From the NCBI RefSeq assembly GCF_963259705.1, contig NC_081844.1, positions 31,760,294 to 31,824,293 of the forward strand: a DNA stretch of 64,000 nucleotides. Direction: 5' to 3'. This document shows positions 33,330 to 43,290 of the stretch, piece by piece (positions within the stretch are counted from its first letter, which is position 1; each line of letters starts with the position of its first letter). The translations under genes were made by a program, and so were the position numbers. Under the pieces are notes generated by a model. It saw nothing but the letters and a program-made list of their open reading frames with translations. It was not told the DNA's origin and made no database searches. This DNA is from Myotis daubentonii (taxonomy: Eukaryota; Chordata; Mammalia; Chiroptera; Vespertilionidae).

Positions 33330-34010
33330 GGCCGCTCCCGGCCGCACCTGGAACGCAGACGCGTGGCTGAGTAAGGGGCACCCAGGCCACCGACACCACC
33401 GGGCCCGCAGCGCTTGGGGGGGCCGAATCCCGGGGCTGGGAAGGCCTCCAGGGCGGGCGCTCCTGGGATCCTTTGTTGGGCGATCGGCCCCCGCAAGGCG
33501 CTGGTCCTCCCCACCTGGCCGGCAGGCAGCCCCGTCCCCGTCCCGAGACCCCCGCACCGCCTGCCCCTCGCAGGGCCCTGAGTTCCGCAGCTGTTTTCAC
33601 CTCCAAAGAAACTTTCCCGGACCTCTCGGCTGCGGCGCCTCGCCAACCAACCGCCCGGAGCCCGCCCCTGCCGCCCGCCCCGCCCCATCCCGCCTCCGGC
33701 AAGCCGATGGCGGCCTCCACGCGCGGTTGGATTGGGTCGCGCCCTCTCCCTGGGGCGTGACCATGCAGATGAGGGTCGGCGCGCCGGCCCGCGATTGGCT
33801 GGGGCGGCCACTGAGCCGCGTGGGAGGTGGAGAGGGAGGCTGCGGGCGGTGCGTCAAGTTGGGCTGCGCTCGGCCGCTCGGGGGCTAATCAGGGCGCTTT
33901 GAGGCCTCGCCTGGCGAAGCCTCTTAAAGGGCCAGTAGGCACGGCGCCGACTCCTCCTCCGCCGCCGAGGGAGAGATTCCCCGCTCCGGCCCGACCGGCT
34001 TCGGCCCCGC
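33100..34010 (-). promoter_or_regulatory. CpG island at the HMG20B 5' end
   Basis: CpG-dense sequence surrounds and precedes the HMG20B start. Inverted CCAAT motifs (gattgg) occur at about 33727-33733 and 33792-33797. No TATA box is seen. The transcription start is probably at 33.7-33.95 kb, by inference. Confidence 0.6.
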
Positions 34011-34829
34011 CCCAGTTGTCATGGGGACGGGGGCAGGTTGCTAAGGAAGGGGTTAAGGACCATCTGGGCAGCCACTGGCCTCAGGGCGAGGTGCACCAAG
34101 TTCTTAGCATCCTGCAAACCCAGTGGGAAAGTTTCCCGTTTATTGACGGGGTTTAGGGCCGCGGACACCCCTCTGTGCCTGGTCCTGCTCTGAGACAAGG
34201 CAGAAACTGCGCTCCCTCCTGTGCAATGAGGACATGGACGATGTCCAGGACCAGGAGGCTGAGATGCTGTGAGGCTAAGACCAAGAGGCTGGTCAGGCTG
34301 GGGCTGGGTGAGGAACTGGGCTGGAAGCACTTGGGCAGAGGTGGTGCGACAGGAAGGCTGCTAGGACCTCGTGAAGCTGGAGGGGCAGGAGGTTCTGCCC
34401 TTGGATATCGGGGACCTCCCGGGCATAGCCTGGTCTTCTCGTGGTCTGGGCTGAGGCTGCCTCTGCCCCCAGAATGCCAGGAGCAGTCTCTGGATGCTCA
34501 CGATAAGCCCATTGGTTCCTAAACAAGCTGAGACATCACCTCCTGCCTCATCTCATCTCACTCCACTCCCCCCTCCTCGGGCTTGCTCCATGTTCTTCAA
34601 ATACATCCATTTCATTCATTCCCACCGCTGGGTCTTTGCACTCGCTGTTGCCTCCACCGGCCTGGCCTACCCGGAGACTGTCTGCCTGGCTCGCTGCTTG
34701 ACCTCCCTCAGGCCTTTGCTCAAATGTCACCTTCTGAGCGAGGCTTTCTCAGGCTTGTACCCCACGTCATACCCCCCGTCTTATTTTTTCTCCAAAGCTC
34801 CTTTTCCTCCACATGACCTGTTTGCTTGT

Positions 34830-34993
34830 TTTCAATTGATTTGAGAGAGGGGAAGAGAGAGAAACCTCGATTTGTTGTTCTACTTATTTGTGATTCATTG
34901 GTTGCTTCTTGTATGTGCCCTGACCGGAAATGGAACCTGCAAGCTTGACATATCCGGACGATGCTGTAACCAACTGAGCTACCTGGCCTAGGC
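34830..34993 (-). mobile_element. SINE (reverse) splitting an L2 fragment
   Basis: The reverse tRNA-derived SINE ends 'accaactgagctacctggcc'. The direct repeat 'tgacctgcttgttt' (left copy tgacctgtttgctt) flanks it, and L2-like sequence resumes on the right. Confidence 0.75.
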
Positions 34994-35407
34994 GGTGACC
35001 TGCTTGTTTGTTTGTTGCTGTATTCCCAGCACAGACAACAGTGCCCACAGGAGCTGCTTAATACCTCGACATTGACTCCTGTACTTTTCTAAGCACACGG
35101 GTGCGGCTAAACATGGAGTTACCATGCGATCCAGCAATTCCACTCCTAGGTATCCACCCAAGCCAACTGAAAACACTTGTCCACACAAAAACCTATGCAA
35201 GAATGTTCACAGGAGAACTGACAACAGCCAAAAAGTGAAAACAACCCAAATGCCCATCAATTGATTACTAGATAACCAAAATGTAGTCCAACAGAATGTC
35301 ATGTGAAACAATAGAGTATTATTGGCCATAAGAAGGAATACACTGCTGACTTATGCTACAACAGTGGTGAATTTTGAAACATGATGCTCGGTAAAAGATG
35401 CCAGTCA

Positions 35408-35545
35408 TGCCCTGGCTGGAGTGCTCAGTGGTTAGAGCACTGTCCCAACTAACCCTAACTCTGCCTCTCTCCCTCCCTTCCTTCCACTCTCTCTAAAAAT
35501 CAATGGAAAAAATATCCTCAGGTGAGGATTAACAACAAAAAGAGA
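35408..35545 (+). mobile_element. SINE (forward), internally deleted
   Basis: The head 'ccctggctggagtgctcagtggttagagc' type sequence jumps directly to the 3' part 'tctctaaaaatcaatgg' and 'aaatatcctcaggtgagg'. The middle of the family body is missing. It lies inside an L1-like fragment. Confidence 0.75.
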
Positions 35546-36039
35546 GATGCCAGTCACAAAAGACCACATAATGTATGATTTCATTTATATGAAGTATCCA
35601 GAACAGGTAAATTCAGAGAGACAGAAAGTTGACTCGTGGTTGCCTGCGGATAAAGAATGAATGAGTGGTTCTTTCACAGGTTTTGGTACCAAAAAAAGAA
35701 AAAAGGATTAATTTGGAGGGGAATAGGCATGACTGCTGATGGGATGAGGTTTTGTTCTGGGAGATCAAAATGTTCTAAAATTAGACTGTGGTGATGGTTG
35801 TATAACTGTAAATATACTAAACACCTTGGAATCATACACTTTAAATGGGTGCATTATATCCTACGTGGTTTAAATCTGGCTAAAAGGATGAGTGAGCCCT
35901 GGAGTCTGGACAGACCCGGAGTCCTGTTGGGTTGTTTCTCAGCTATGTGTTCCTCCATGCCTCTCTCTGCCTCATCAAAGACAATATAGGTAACACTGAG
36001 GGCAAAGGCAACGATCCAAAATTTCTAATTATTCTTTTT

Positions 36040-36279
36040 TTTGGGGGGGGGGGATTCTCATCGGAGGATGTTTTTCCATTGATTTTAGAGAGAGTGGAAG
36101 AGAGAGGGAAAGACAGAGAGAAACATTGATGTGAGAGAGAAACATCGAAGGGTTGCCTCTCATACACACTCCAACTGGAGATTGAACCCACAACCTAGTG
36201 CACTGAGCAGGGAACGAACCAGCAGCTTTTTTGGCGTACAGGATGACACTCCAACAGACTGAGCCACCTAGCCAGGGCT
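36040..36279 (-). mobile_element. SINE (reverse)
   Basis: The 3' segment 'catcggaggatg' is at the left and the tRNA-like head 'gactgagccacctagccagg' at the right. Flanking repeats 'attattctttttttgg' and 'actattctttttttgg' are present. Confidence 0.85.
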
Positions 36280-36465
36280 ATACTATTCTTTTTTTGGTTC
36301 TTACTGAAGTTTTCATTTCATTTTCAAATATGAGCCAGGTGAAAATTCCCAGATGATAAGTGCACATATTTCATTTTGTTCACTTATCATAAGCCACTTT
36401 CTTTTTCCTTTGTACTCATTGACTAAAGAGATACATGTGACATAAAAAAAAAAAACAGCAAGCCA

Positions 36466-36706
36466 GCTCTGGCTGGTGTTGCTCAGTGGTTAGAGTGTCC
36501 ACCCGCACATGGAAGGGTCGCAAGTTTGATTCCTGGTCCAGGGCACCTACGGTACTTGGGTTGCAAGTAGAGCCTTGGGTGCACTGGGGAGGCAACCAAC
36601 TGATGTGTCGCTCTCACAAGATATTTCTCTCTCCTCCCTCTCTCCCTCCCTTCCTCTCTCTCTAAAAATCAATGGAAAAATATCCTCGGGTGAGGATTAA
36701 CAAAAA
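36466..36706 (+). mobile_element. SINE (forward)
   Basis: The head 'ctctggctggtgttgctcag' is followed by the box B-like 'gtttgattcctgg' and the tail 'tatcctcgggtgaggatt'. It is the same subfamily as 36040-36279 but in the opposite orientation. Confidence 0.85.
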
Positions 36707-36967
36707 ATTTGAAAGTATAAATCAGCATATTTAAAAAAAATCCTAGGTAAGACTTGCAAGCTGGAAAACCGGGAAAGACACGCCCTCTGAGCCCCACCTC
36801 TTTTGCTTGATTGACAGTCTGGTGTTGCCATAGAAACAATTTTTCCACTCCCAATGTACCACACAAGGAATTTAGGGCTCTTCCTGCGCATCAAAAAGAG
36901 ATGAATGGCTTTGAGGGCAGTTTGGGAAAACAGTCTGTAGCTCCTTGACATCAAGAGAAGTGCGTTG

Positions 36968-37195
36968 CACCCCGCCAGTTGGCTCAGTTGGTTGGAGTGT
37001 GAGTCACCCAAACAGCAGAAAGGTTTCAGGTTGGATTCCCTGTCAGGGCACATACCTAGGTTTCCGGTTCAATCCCTGGTTGGAGTTCATTCGGAAGGCA
37101 ACCCATCTATCTTTCTCCTCTCTCTGTCTCTCTCTCTCTCCTCCCCCCCTTCCTCTCTCTCTAAAATCATTAACATACCCTCAGGGGGAAAATGA
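36968..37195 (+). mobile_element. SINE (forward)
   Basis: The head 'cccgccagttggctcagttg' is followed by the body 'gggcacatacctagg', a CT-rich stretch and 'ctctaaaatcattaacatac'. Confidence 0.8.
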
Positions 37196-37454
37196 CTTGC
37201 ATCTGCGAGAATGGCTGTCAGCAAGAGATCAACAAACAGGTGTTGGGGAGCATGTAGAGAAAGGGGAACCCTGGTGCGCTGCTGGTGGGCATGCAGACGG
37301 GCAGCCTCTATGGATAACAATGTGGAGGTTCTCAAAAAATTAAAAATGGAACTACCTTATGACCCAGTGATTCCAATTCTGGGTATATATCCAAAGAAAC
37401 CCAAAACACTAATTTGAAAGAATATATGTTCATTGAAGTGTCTTTTTTAAAAAA

Positions 37455-37458
<4 letters not shown>

Positions 37459-37510
<52 letters not shown>
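37459..37510. repeat. (AT)n microsatellite
   Basis: About 26 AT units lie immediately left of a reverse VES SINE, probably grown from its A/T-rich tail. Confidence 0.95.
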
Positions 37511-37511
<1 letters not shown>

Positions 37512-37512
<1 letters not shown>

Positions 37513-37532
37513 CTGATATTTTACAGAGAGGA

Positions 37533-37566
<34 letters not shown>

Positions 37567-37737
37567 TGAGTTAGAAACATAAGTGAGAGAGAAACACCGA
37601 CCAGCTGCCTCCTGCACACCTCCCACTGGGGATGTGCCTGCAACCAAGGTACATGCCCTTGACTGGAATCGAACCTGGGACCTTTCAGTCCGCAGGCCGA
37701 TGCTCTATCCACTGAGCCAAACCAGTTAGGGCTTTTT
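37512..37737 (-). mobile_element. VES SINE (reverse), disrupted at its head by the half-L1 insertion
   Basis: The reverse SINE ends 'actgagccaaaccagttagg' at the right. That end contains the first copy of the half-L1's 16-bp target duplication, so the SINE was present before the half-L1 arrived. Confidence 0.88.
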
Positions 37738-39665
37738 TTTTTTTCTTTCTTTCTTTTTTTTTTAATTAAATCTTTATTGTTCAGATTATTACATTTGTTC
37801 CTTTTTTTCCCCCCCATAACTCCCCTCCTCCCAGTTCCCGCCCCACCCTCCGCCCTCACTCCCCACCCACTGTCCTCATCCATAGGTGCACGATTTTTGT
37901 CCAGTCTCTTCCCACATCTCCCACACCCCTTTCCCCCCCAAGAATAGTCAGTCCATTCCCTTTCTATGTCCCTGATTCTATTATAATCAACAGTTCATTC
38001 TGTTCATCAGATTATTTATTCACTTGATTCTTAGATTCACTTGTTGATAGATGCATATTTGTTGTTCATAATTTGTATCTTTACCTTTTTCTTCCTCTTC
38101 CTCTTCCTCTTCTTAAAGGATACCTTTCAGCATTTCATATAATCCTGGTTTGGTGGTGATGAACTCCTTTAGCTTTTCCTTATCTGTGAAGCTCTTTATC
38201 TGACCTTCAGTTCTGAATGATAGCTTTGCTGGATAAAGTAATCTTGGTTGTAGGTTCTTGGTATTCATCACTTTGAATATTTCTTGCCACTCCCTTCTGG
38301 CCTGCAAAGTTTCTGTTGAGAAATCAGCTGACAGTCGTATGGGTATTCCCTTGTAGGTAACTGGGTTTCTTTCTCTTGCTGTTTTTAAGATTCTCTCTTT
38401 ATCTTTTGCTCTTGGCATTTTAATTATGATGTGTCTTGGTGTGGTCCTCTTTGGATTCCTTTTGTTTGGGGTTCTCCGCGCTTCTTGGACCTGTAAGTCC
38501 ATTTCTTTCACCAGGTGGGGGAAGTTTTCTGTCATTATTTCTTCAAATAGGTTTTCAATATCTTGCTCTCTCTCATCTTCTGGCACCCCTATAATTCTAA
38601 TGTTGGTACGCTTGAAGCTGTCCCAGAGGCTCCTTACACTATCCTCGCATTTTTGGATTCTTTTTTCATTTTGCTTTTCCGGTTGGATGTTTTTTGCTTC
38701 CTCGCATTTCAAATCATTGACTTGATTCTTGCGCTCCTCTGGTCTGCTGTCGGGCGTCTGTATAATATTCGTTATTTCAGTCCGTGTGTGCTTAATTTCT
38801 AGTTGGTTCCCCAATATAAGATCGAGGGTCTTATTAGTTTTCGTGTAGATCTCATTAAGTTTATCGGCAGCTTCTAAACAGTTCTTGAGAGACCTTAAAA
38901 GTGTGGTTCTGAACTCTATTTCTTCCATTGACAATTTTGTCCTGTTTCTTTGTCTCCGCATTTTGTTATGCTTCCTTGGTGCACCCCCTAGTGGTCTTTG
39001 TTCGCAGTCTTATAGTTAAACCTTGATTGTTGTAGCTAATTCCAGGGAGGGTTTGACCTCCAGGCCAAGTGGCTATGAGAATCAGCTGTGTCAGCAGTGA
39101 GAGAACTTCTGTCCTCTAGGGAGGTGCTAATCTAGCCTTTGCCTGAGGCTATCCGGCAAATGCCTCTGTGCAGGGCTTGGGCGGGGCGGGTCGCACAGGA
39201 TCAACAGGGTGGGCCGGAGAGAGCAGTTATGGCGGCTCTCAGTCCTGTCCCCAGGGGCTCTGCCTCTCTGAGTCCCAGCACCCGCTGCAAAGCTGGGAGA
39301 GAAAGCTGCACTCGCTCTGACCGAAGCCAGACAGTCCCGCTTCTCCCGTTTGAGTCTGGGTCCCTAAAGACTCGCCCGGATCTGGTGCTCAGAGTCTGCG
39401 ACTCCCTCCCGATTGAAAACAACAACCGAGCCCTCCGCCTCCAGCCCGCTCCGCGCACTCCGCACCTCAGAATTTGACTTCAGCACTGCGCCTCCTCTGA
39501 GTGTCCGTATGCGTTTCTCTTTCCTCCTAGTTGTAGGACTTCCACTCAGCCAGCGTTCCTGTGGTTCTGGGTGATGTCCCTTCCGTTTTTTGGTTTCACT
39601 TTTGAAGTAGTTGTTCAAAGCAGCAAACTCCGGCGTTAACCTATGCCGCCATCTTGGTTCTCCCT
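37738..39665 (-). mobile_element. Full-length ORF1-only LINE-1 derivative (half-L1, HAL1 type)
   Basis: The 1.93 kb element lies between perfect 16-bp target duplications, ccagttagggcttttt, at 37722-37737 and 39666-39681. Read on the minus strand it starts with an L1-style 5' end (ccaagatggcggc, a YY1-like site near 39650). It then has about 700 bp of 5' leader, one intact ORF1, about 375 bp of 3' sequence, AATAAA at 37773-37778 and an A-rich tail. There is no room for ORF2. Half-L1 elements are an established mammalian class that borrows L1's reverse transcriptase. An internally deleted L1 is the alternative. Confidence 0.88.
38113..38961 (-). CDS. LINE-1-type ORF1 protein of the half-L1
   Basis: An intact 282-codon ORF encodes a nucleic-acid-binding chaperone of retrotransposon RNP particles. 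The N-terminal third is predicted coiled coil (a heptad-rich stretch with FRTTLLRSLKNCLEAADKLN). An RRM-like domain follows from about residue 115 (NIRIIGVPEDE), with HIIIKMPRAKDKERILK. The C-terminal domain has RLSADFSTETLQARREW and the conserved LLYPAKLSF. It is shorter than the roughly 338 residues of human ORF1p, mostly at the N terminus. There is no frameshift or internal stop, which suggests a recent insertion. Confidence 0.9.
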   Translation of the reverse strand: MRRQRNRTKLSMEEIEFRTTLLRSLKNCLEAADKLNEIYTKTNKTLDLILGNQLEIKHTRTEITNIIQTPDSRPEERKNQVNDLKCEEAKNIQPEKQNEKRIQKCEDSVRSLWDSFKRTNIRIIGVPEDEREQDIENLFEEIMTENFPHLVKEMDLQVQEARRTPNKRNPKRTTPRHIIIKMPRAKDKERILKTARERNPVTYKGIPIRLSADFSTETLQARREWQEIFKVMNTKNLQPRLLYPAKLSFRTEGQIKSFTDKEKLKEFITTKPGLYEMLKGIL

Positions 39666-39800
39666 CCAGTTAGGGCTTTTTATTTAAACAATAACCAAGC
39701 TATGCAAGCAACCCAAGTGCCCATCAGTAGACAAATGGATACAAAGGCAGTGGTACATATATACAGTGGAATATTATTCGGCCATAAAAAGAATGAAACC

Positions 39801-40035
39801 TGCCCCAGCTGGCTTCCCTCAGTAGATAGAGCGTTGGCCTGCGGACCAAAGGGTCCCAGGTTCTACTGTAGTTGAGGGCATGTATCTTGGTTGCAGGCTC
39901 CTCCCCGGGTTGCAGGAGGTAACCAATCGGTGTGTTTCTCTCACATCGATGTTTCTCTCTGTCTTTCCCTCCCTCTTCCACTGTCCCTAAAAATCAATGG
40001 AAATATAGCCTCAGGGGAGGATTGGAAAAAAAGAA
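39801..40035 (+). mobile_element. SINE (forward) in the L1 3' end
   Basis: The head 'gccccagctggcttccctca' is followed by 'ctaaaaatcaatggaaat' and 'atagcctcaggggagg'. It is flanked by 'agaatgaaa' copies. Confidence 0.85.
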
Positions 40036-40243
40036 GGAGAATGAAATCTTACCATTTGCGACAGCATGGGTGGTCCTAGAGAGTATTAAGTGAAATAAGT
40101 CAGTCAGAGAACAGCAAATACCATATGACTTCACTACGAACAAACAAAACAGAAACAGACTCAGGTACAAAGAACAGACTGATGGTTGCCAGAGGGGAGG
40201 GGACTGGGTAAAAAAAGTGAAGGTATTGAAAAGTATAAATTGG

Positions 40244-40444
40244 GCCCTGACCGGTTTGGCTCAATGGATAGTGCGTCGGCCTGCGGACTCAAGGGTCCCA
40301 GGTTCGATTCTGATCAGGGGCATGTACCTTGGTTGCGGGCACACCCCCAGTAGGTGTGCAGGAGGCAGCTGATTGATGTTTCTAACTCTCTATCCCTCTC
40401 CCTTCCTCTCTGTAAAAAATCAATAAAATACATCTTTTTAAAAA
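40244..40444 (+). mobile_element. VES SINE (forward), young-looking
   Basis: The head 'gccctgaccggtttggctca' is followed by the tail 'aatcaataaaatacatcttt'. The target duplication 'aaagtataaattgg' is perfect on both sides. Confidence 0.93.
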
Positions 40445-40516
40445 GGAAAGTATAAATTGGTAGTTACAAAATAGTCATGGGGATGTAAAGTACAGCATAG
40501 AAAATACAGTCAATAG

Positions 40517-40738
40517 TCCTGGCCGGTTTGGCTCAGTGGAGAGAGTGTCGGCCTGCGGACTGAAGGGTCCCAGGTTCGATTCCAGTCAAGGGCATGTACC
40601 TTGGTTGTGGGCACATGCCCAGTAGGGGGTGTGCGGGAAGCAGCTGATCGATGTTTCTCTCTCATCCATGTTTCTAACTCTCTATCCCTCTCCCTTCCTC
40701 TCTGTAAAAAATCAATAAAACATATTTTTTTTTAAAAA
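40517..40738 (+). mobile_element. VES SINE (forward), young-looking
   Basis: The head 'tcctggccggtttggctcag' is followed by the tail 'aatcaataaaacatattttt'. Target duplications 'agaaaatacagtcaata' and 'agaaaatatagtcaata' flank it. Confidence 0.93.
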
Positions 40739-40948
40739 AGAAAATATAGTCAATAATATTGTAATAACAATGTGTGGTGCCAGGTGGGTATACGTAAAGT
40801 ATATGATTGCCTAACCACTGTGCTGTACACCTGAAGCTAATACAAAATGATATGGAATGTAAATTGTAATTGGAAAAAAAAGCACTTTTCCTTTTCATTA
40901 TGTCTAACAATGTCTTAATGACAGAAATGCATCAAATAAAGATAAATA

Positions 40949-41561
40949 CAGGGTGGGGCAAAAGTAGGTTTACAGTGTACATATGGAAAGTCTATACTAA
41001 TAAAAGCCTAGGTGGCCCTTGCAGGCCATGTCATCACAAGATGGCCACCACAACATGGCCACGCGCACAGTGGAGGCCTGGGGCGTCCCGCGGCTTCGCA
41101 CAGTGCAGAGGAGGCTGGTCTCAGCGTCTCCACTGCCTTGTGCAGAGGAGGCGGGTCCTGGTGGAGGAGGCGGGTTGCAGCAGGAAGGGCAGTTGGGAGT
41201 GATTGGACCAGCAGGGGAGTGGTTAGGAGGCCATCAGGCTGGCAGGCAGAAGTGGTTAGGCAGGCAGGCAGGTGAGCAGTTAGGAGCCAGTGGTCCTGGA
41301 TTGTGAGAGGGATGTCCGACTGCCGGTTTAGGCCCGATCCCTGGGATCAGGCCCAAACCGGCAGTCAGACATCCCCTGAGGGGCCCCAGATTAGAGAGGG
41401 TGCAGGCCGGGCTGAGGGACACTCCCCCCACCCCCCCCCCCACCCCGCATGAATTTCGTGCACTGGGCCACTAGTAATACAATAATTAATAAATAATACT
41501 ACAAGAATAAAGTCTGTGTTTTGAGTATTCACAACTGAAAACCTACTTTCGCTCCACCCTG
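40949..41561. mobile_element. mariner-type MITE, interrupted by a Helitron
   Basis: Terminal inverted repeats are cagggtggggcaaaagtagg (40949 onward) and the inverted cctactttcgctccaccctg ending at 41561. TA dinucleotides flank it at 40947-40948 and 41562-41563, as expected for Tc1/mariner insertion. Outside the inner Helitron only about 130 bp remain, so this is a short non-autonomous copy. Confidence 0.88.
40991..41474 (+). mobile_element. HeliBat-like non-autonomous Helitron, nested in the mariner MITE
   Basis: The 5' end 'tctatactaataaaagccta' and the 3' end 'gaatttcgtgcactgggcca' followed by CTAG|T match the HeliBat pattern (5' TC, 3' CTAG, no TIR, no target duplication). A large internal hairpin lies at 41309-41375 (arms containing gatgtccgactgccggttt). 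HeliBats are an established marker of vespertilionid bats. Confidence 0.85.
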
Positions 41562-42083
41562 TACTTTTTCTGGAGGAAAAAATGCCTTCCTATATTTTCT
41601 AGAAAAAATAATAGCGTATTCAGTCCAGTTCATGCTATTCATACACAGCCCAACCCCCAACAGGCAGCATTTATGTATTTACATCCTTCATACATTTATC
41701 TAAAAGCATATCCTTTTGTCCCCAAATTATAAATTGGTTTTTCGTGGCGGCATGAAGTTCTCTCAATTCCTAGCTTTCAGTGCAACCAGTGACCCTATGA
41801 TTGTTTGAAGGCATATAACCTCATGTTAGTTTCTTTGCATCCATTTCTATGCTTCATTTGGAAATTTTATACTATCAAATTAGGAAAAATATTCCAATTT
41901 GTAGCCCTAGAAATACTAGAAATATGAGATCCATTCAGGATGTCTTAAACTTTTTGTTTTTGAAATTAATGTTTTTATGCAAATATTGCCCAAAACCCTT
42001 TTATTTGTACAAGATTAGTGTATTAAGGCCACCATACTCCCCATTATCAGCTTGTTACATCATTTACATTTCTTACTAAAACT

Positions 42084-42097
42084 TCCTCTCTCTCTCT

Positions 42098-42133
<36 letters not shown>

Positions 42134-42134
42134 G
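42084..42134. repeat. (CT)n-(CA)n compound microsatellite
   Basis: About 14 CT units are followed by TTA and about 10 CA units. Confidence 0.95.
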
Positions 42135-42515
42135 CTTCCGAGGGCTGCAGGAACAAAGCACCACAGGTAGGTGGCTTGAACTACAGAACTGTATTGTCTC
42201 GCAGAATTCCAAGATCAAGGACTCGGCCTGGATTGGTTCCTGCCGAAAGCCGTGGTTGCTGGCAAGTCTCAGGCGTTCTTTGGCTTGTAGAAACATCACC
42301 TCATCTCTGCCTCAGTCATCACATGACGTTCTCCCTGCGTGTGAGTCTGTGTCCAAATTTCCCCTTTGTGTAAGACATCAGTCATACTGCACTGGGCCCA
42401 GCCTACTCCGGTGCCACAACTCATTCCATCTGCAACCACCCTGTTTCCAAATAAGGTCATAATCTGAGGTCCTGGGGGTTAGCACTTCCTCATATTAATT
42501 TTAGGGGACACAGTA
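42130..42515. repeat. Old interspersed repeat, unassigned family (copy B)
   Basis: The wording ('ggtggcttgaactacagaac', 'aaggtcataatctgaggtcc') parallels 27180-27600 in the same orientation and 61835-62190 in reverse. All three are diverged copies of one family that I cannot name with confidence. Confidence 0.6.
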
Positions 42516-42538
42516 CAAAGCACAGCACATTCATACGC

Positions 42539-42606
42539 ACGTGTGTGTGAGCACGTGTGCCTGTGTGTGCGTGCGTGTGTGTGTGTGTGCGCGCGTGCGT
42601 GCGTGC

Positions 42607-42638
<32 letters not shown>

Positions 42639-42639
42639 T
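42539..42639. repeat. (GT/GC)n alternating purine-pyrimidine tract
   Basis: About 100 bp alternate almost without break between purines and pyrimidines (GTGTGTG, GCGCGTGCGTGC). Confidence 0.93.
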
Positions 42640-42960
42640 CCTGTAAAAACTGAGGTCAGATCTTGCTTTTGTGATCACCCGGCCCTCGTGTTGTAAACAT
42701 CAGCCTGCAGGTCGCTCCTTCCTCCGATCGCCTTCATTTGTTGGGTGTGCAGCAGAGCCTGGTCCCTCTGCTGTGTCACATTCCCCGGAGGGAGGGACCG
42801 CCGCCTGCCCGCCAGTCCTGGCTGGTCCCCGTTAGGGTCCGTCCCAGTGTAACAGCCCAGCTACAGACATCTCCAGCCTGCGGTCTGAGGCTCAGAGATG
42901 GCTTTGCCAGGATAGGCAGAGTCATGAAATTGATGGCTTGTGGCCCTTCCCATTTAATTT

Positions 42961-43168
42961 TTTAAAAATACATTTTTATTGATTTCAGAGAGGAAGGGAG
43001 AGAGATAGAAACATCAATGATGAGAGAGAATCATTGATCAGCTGCCTCCTGCACGATCCACAATGGGGATCGGGCCGCAACCCAGGTATGTGCCCTGACC
43101 GGAAATTGAACCTCAACTGCCTGGTGCATAGGTCGATGCTCAATCACTGAGACACGCAGGCCGGGCCC
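42961..43168 (-). mobile_element. VES SINE (reverse) with target-site duplication
   Basis: The reverse SINE is flanked by 'cccatttaattttt' and 'cccatttaaattttt'. Its tRNA-like head is at the right ('actgagacacgcaggccggg'). Confidence 0.9.
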
Positions 43169-43268
43169 ATTTAAATTTTTAATGCTCATTTGCCAACCTG
43201 GGGTGAGTCAACTCTTCTCCATCCCCAGGAAGAGTCAGGGTGTGGGTGGTGCTTCCAGGACATCCCAG

Positions 43269-43290
43269 CCCCCCCCCCCCCCCCCCCCCG
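43269..43290. repeat. poly(C) tract
   Basis: About 21 consecutive C's. The length is likely to be unstable in cloning and sequencing. Confidence 0.9.

Larger units (their letters stand above)
37330..40880 (+). mobile_element. Old L1-like 3' end broken by five later insertions
   Basis: L1-like text runs 'gacccagtgattccaattct', continues after the half-L1 with 'gtgcccatcagtagacaaat' and 'atattattcggccataaaaa', and resumes between SINEs with 'gtgaaataagtcagtcagag' and 'gatggttgccagagggg', ending near 40880. The interrupting elements are 37512-37737, 37738-39665, 39801-40035, 40244-40444 and 40517-40738. Confidence 0.75.

Noticed and set aside
32990..33888. Several 180-270 codon ORFs at the HMG20B promoter
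   Set aside because: CpG-island ORFs on both strands with low-complexity Arg/Pro/Gly content. None continues a spliced gene.
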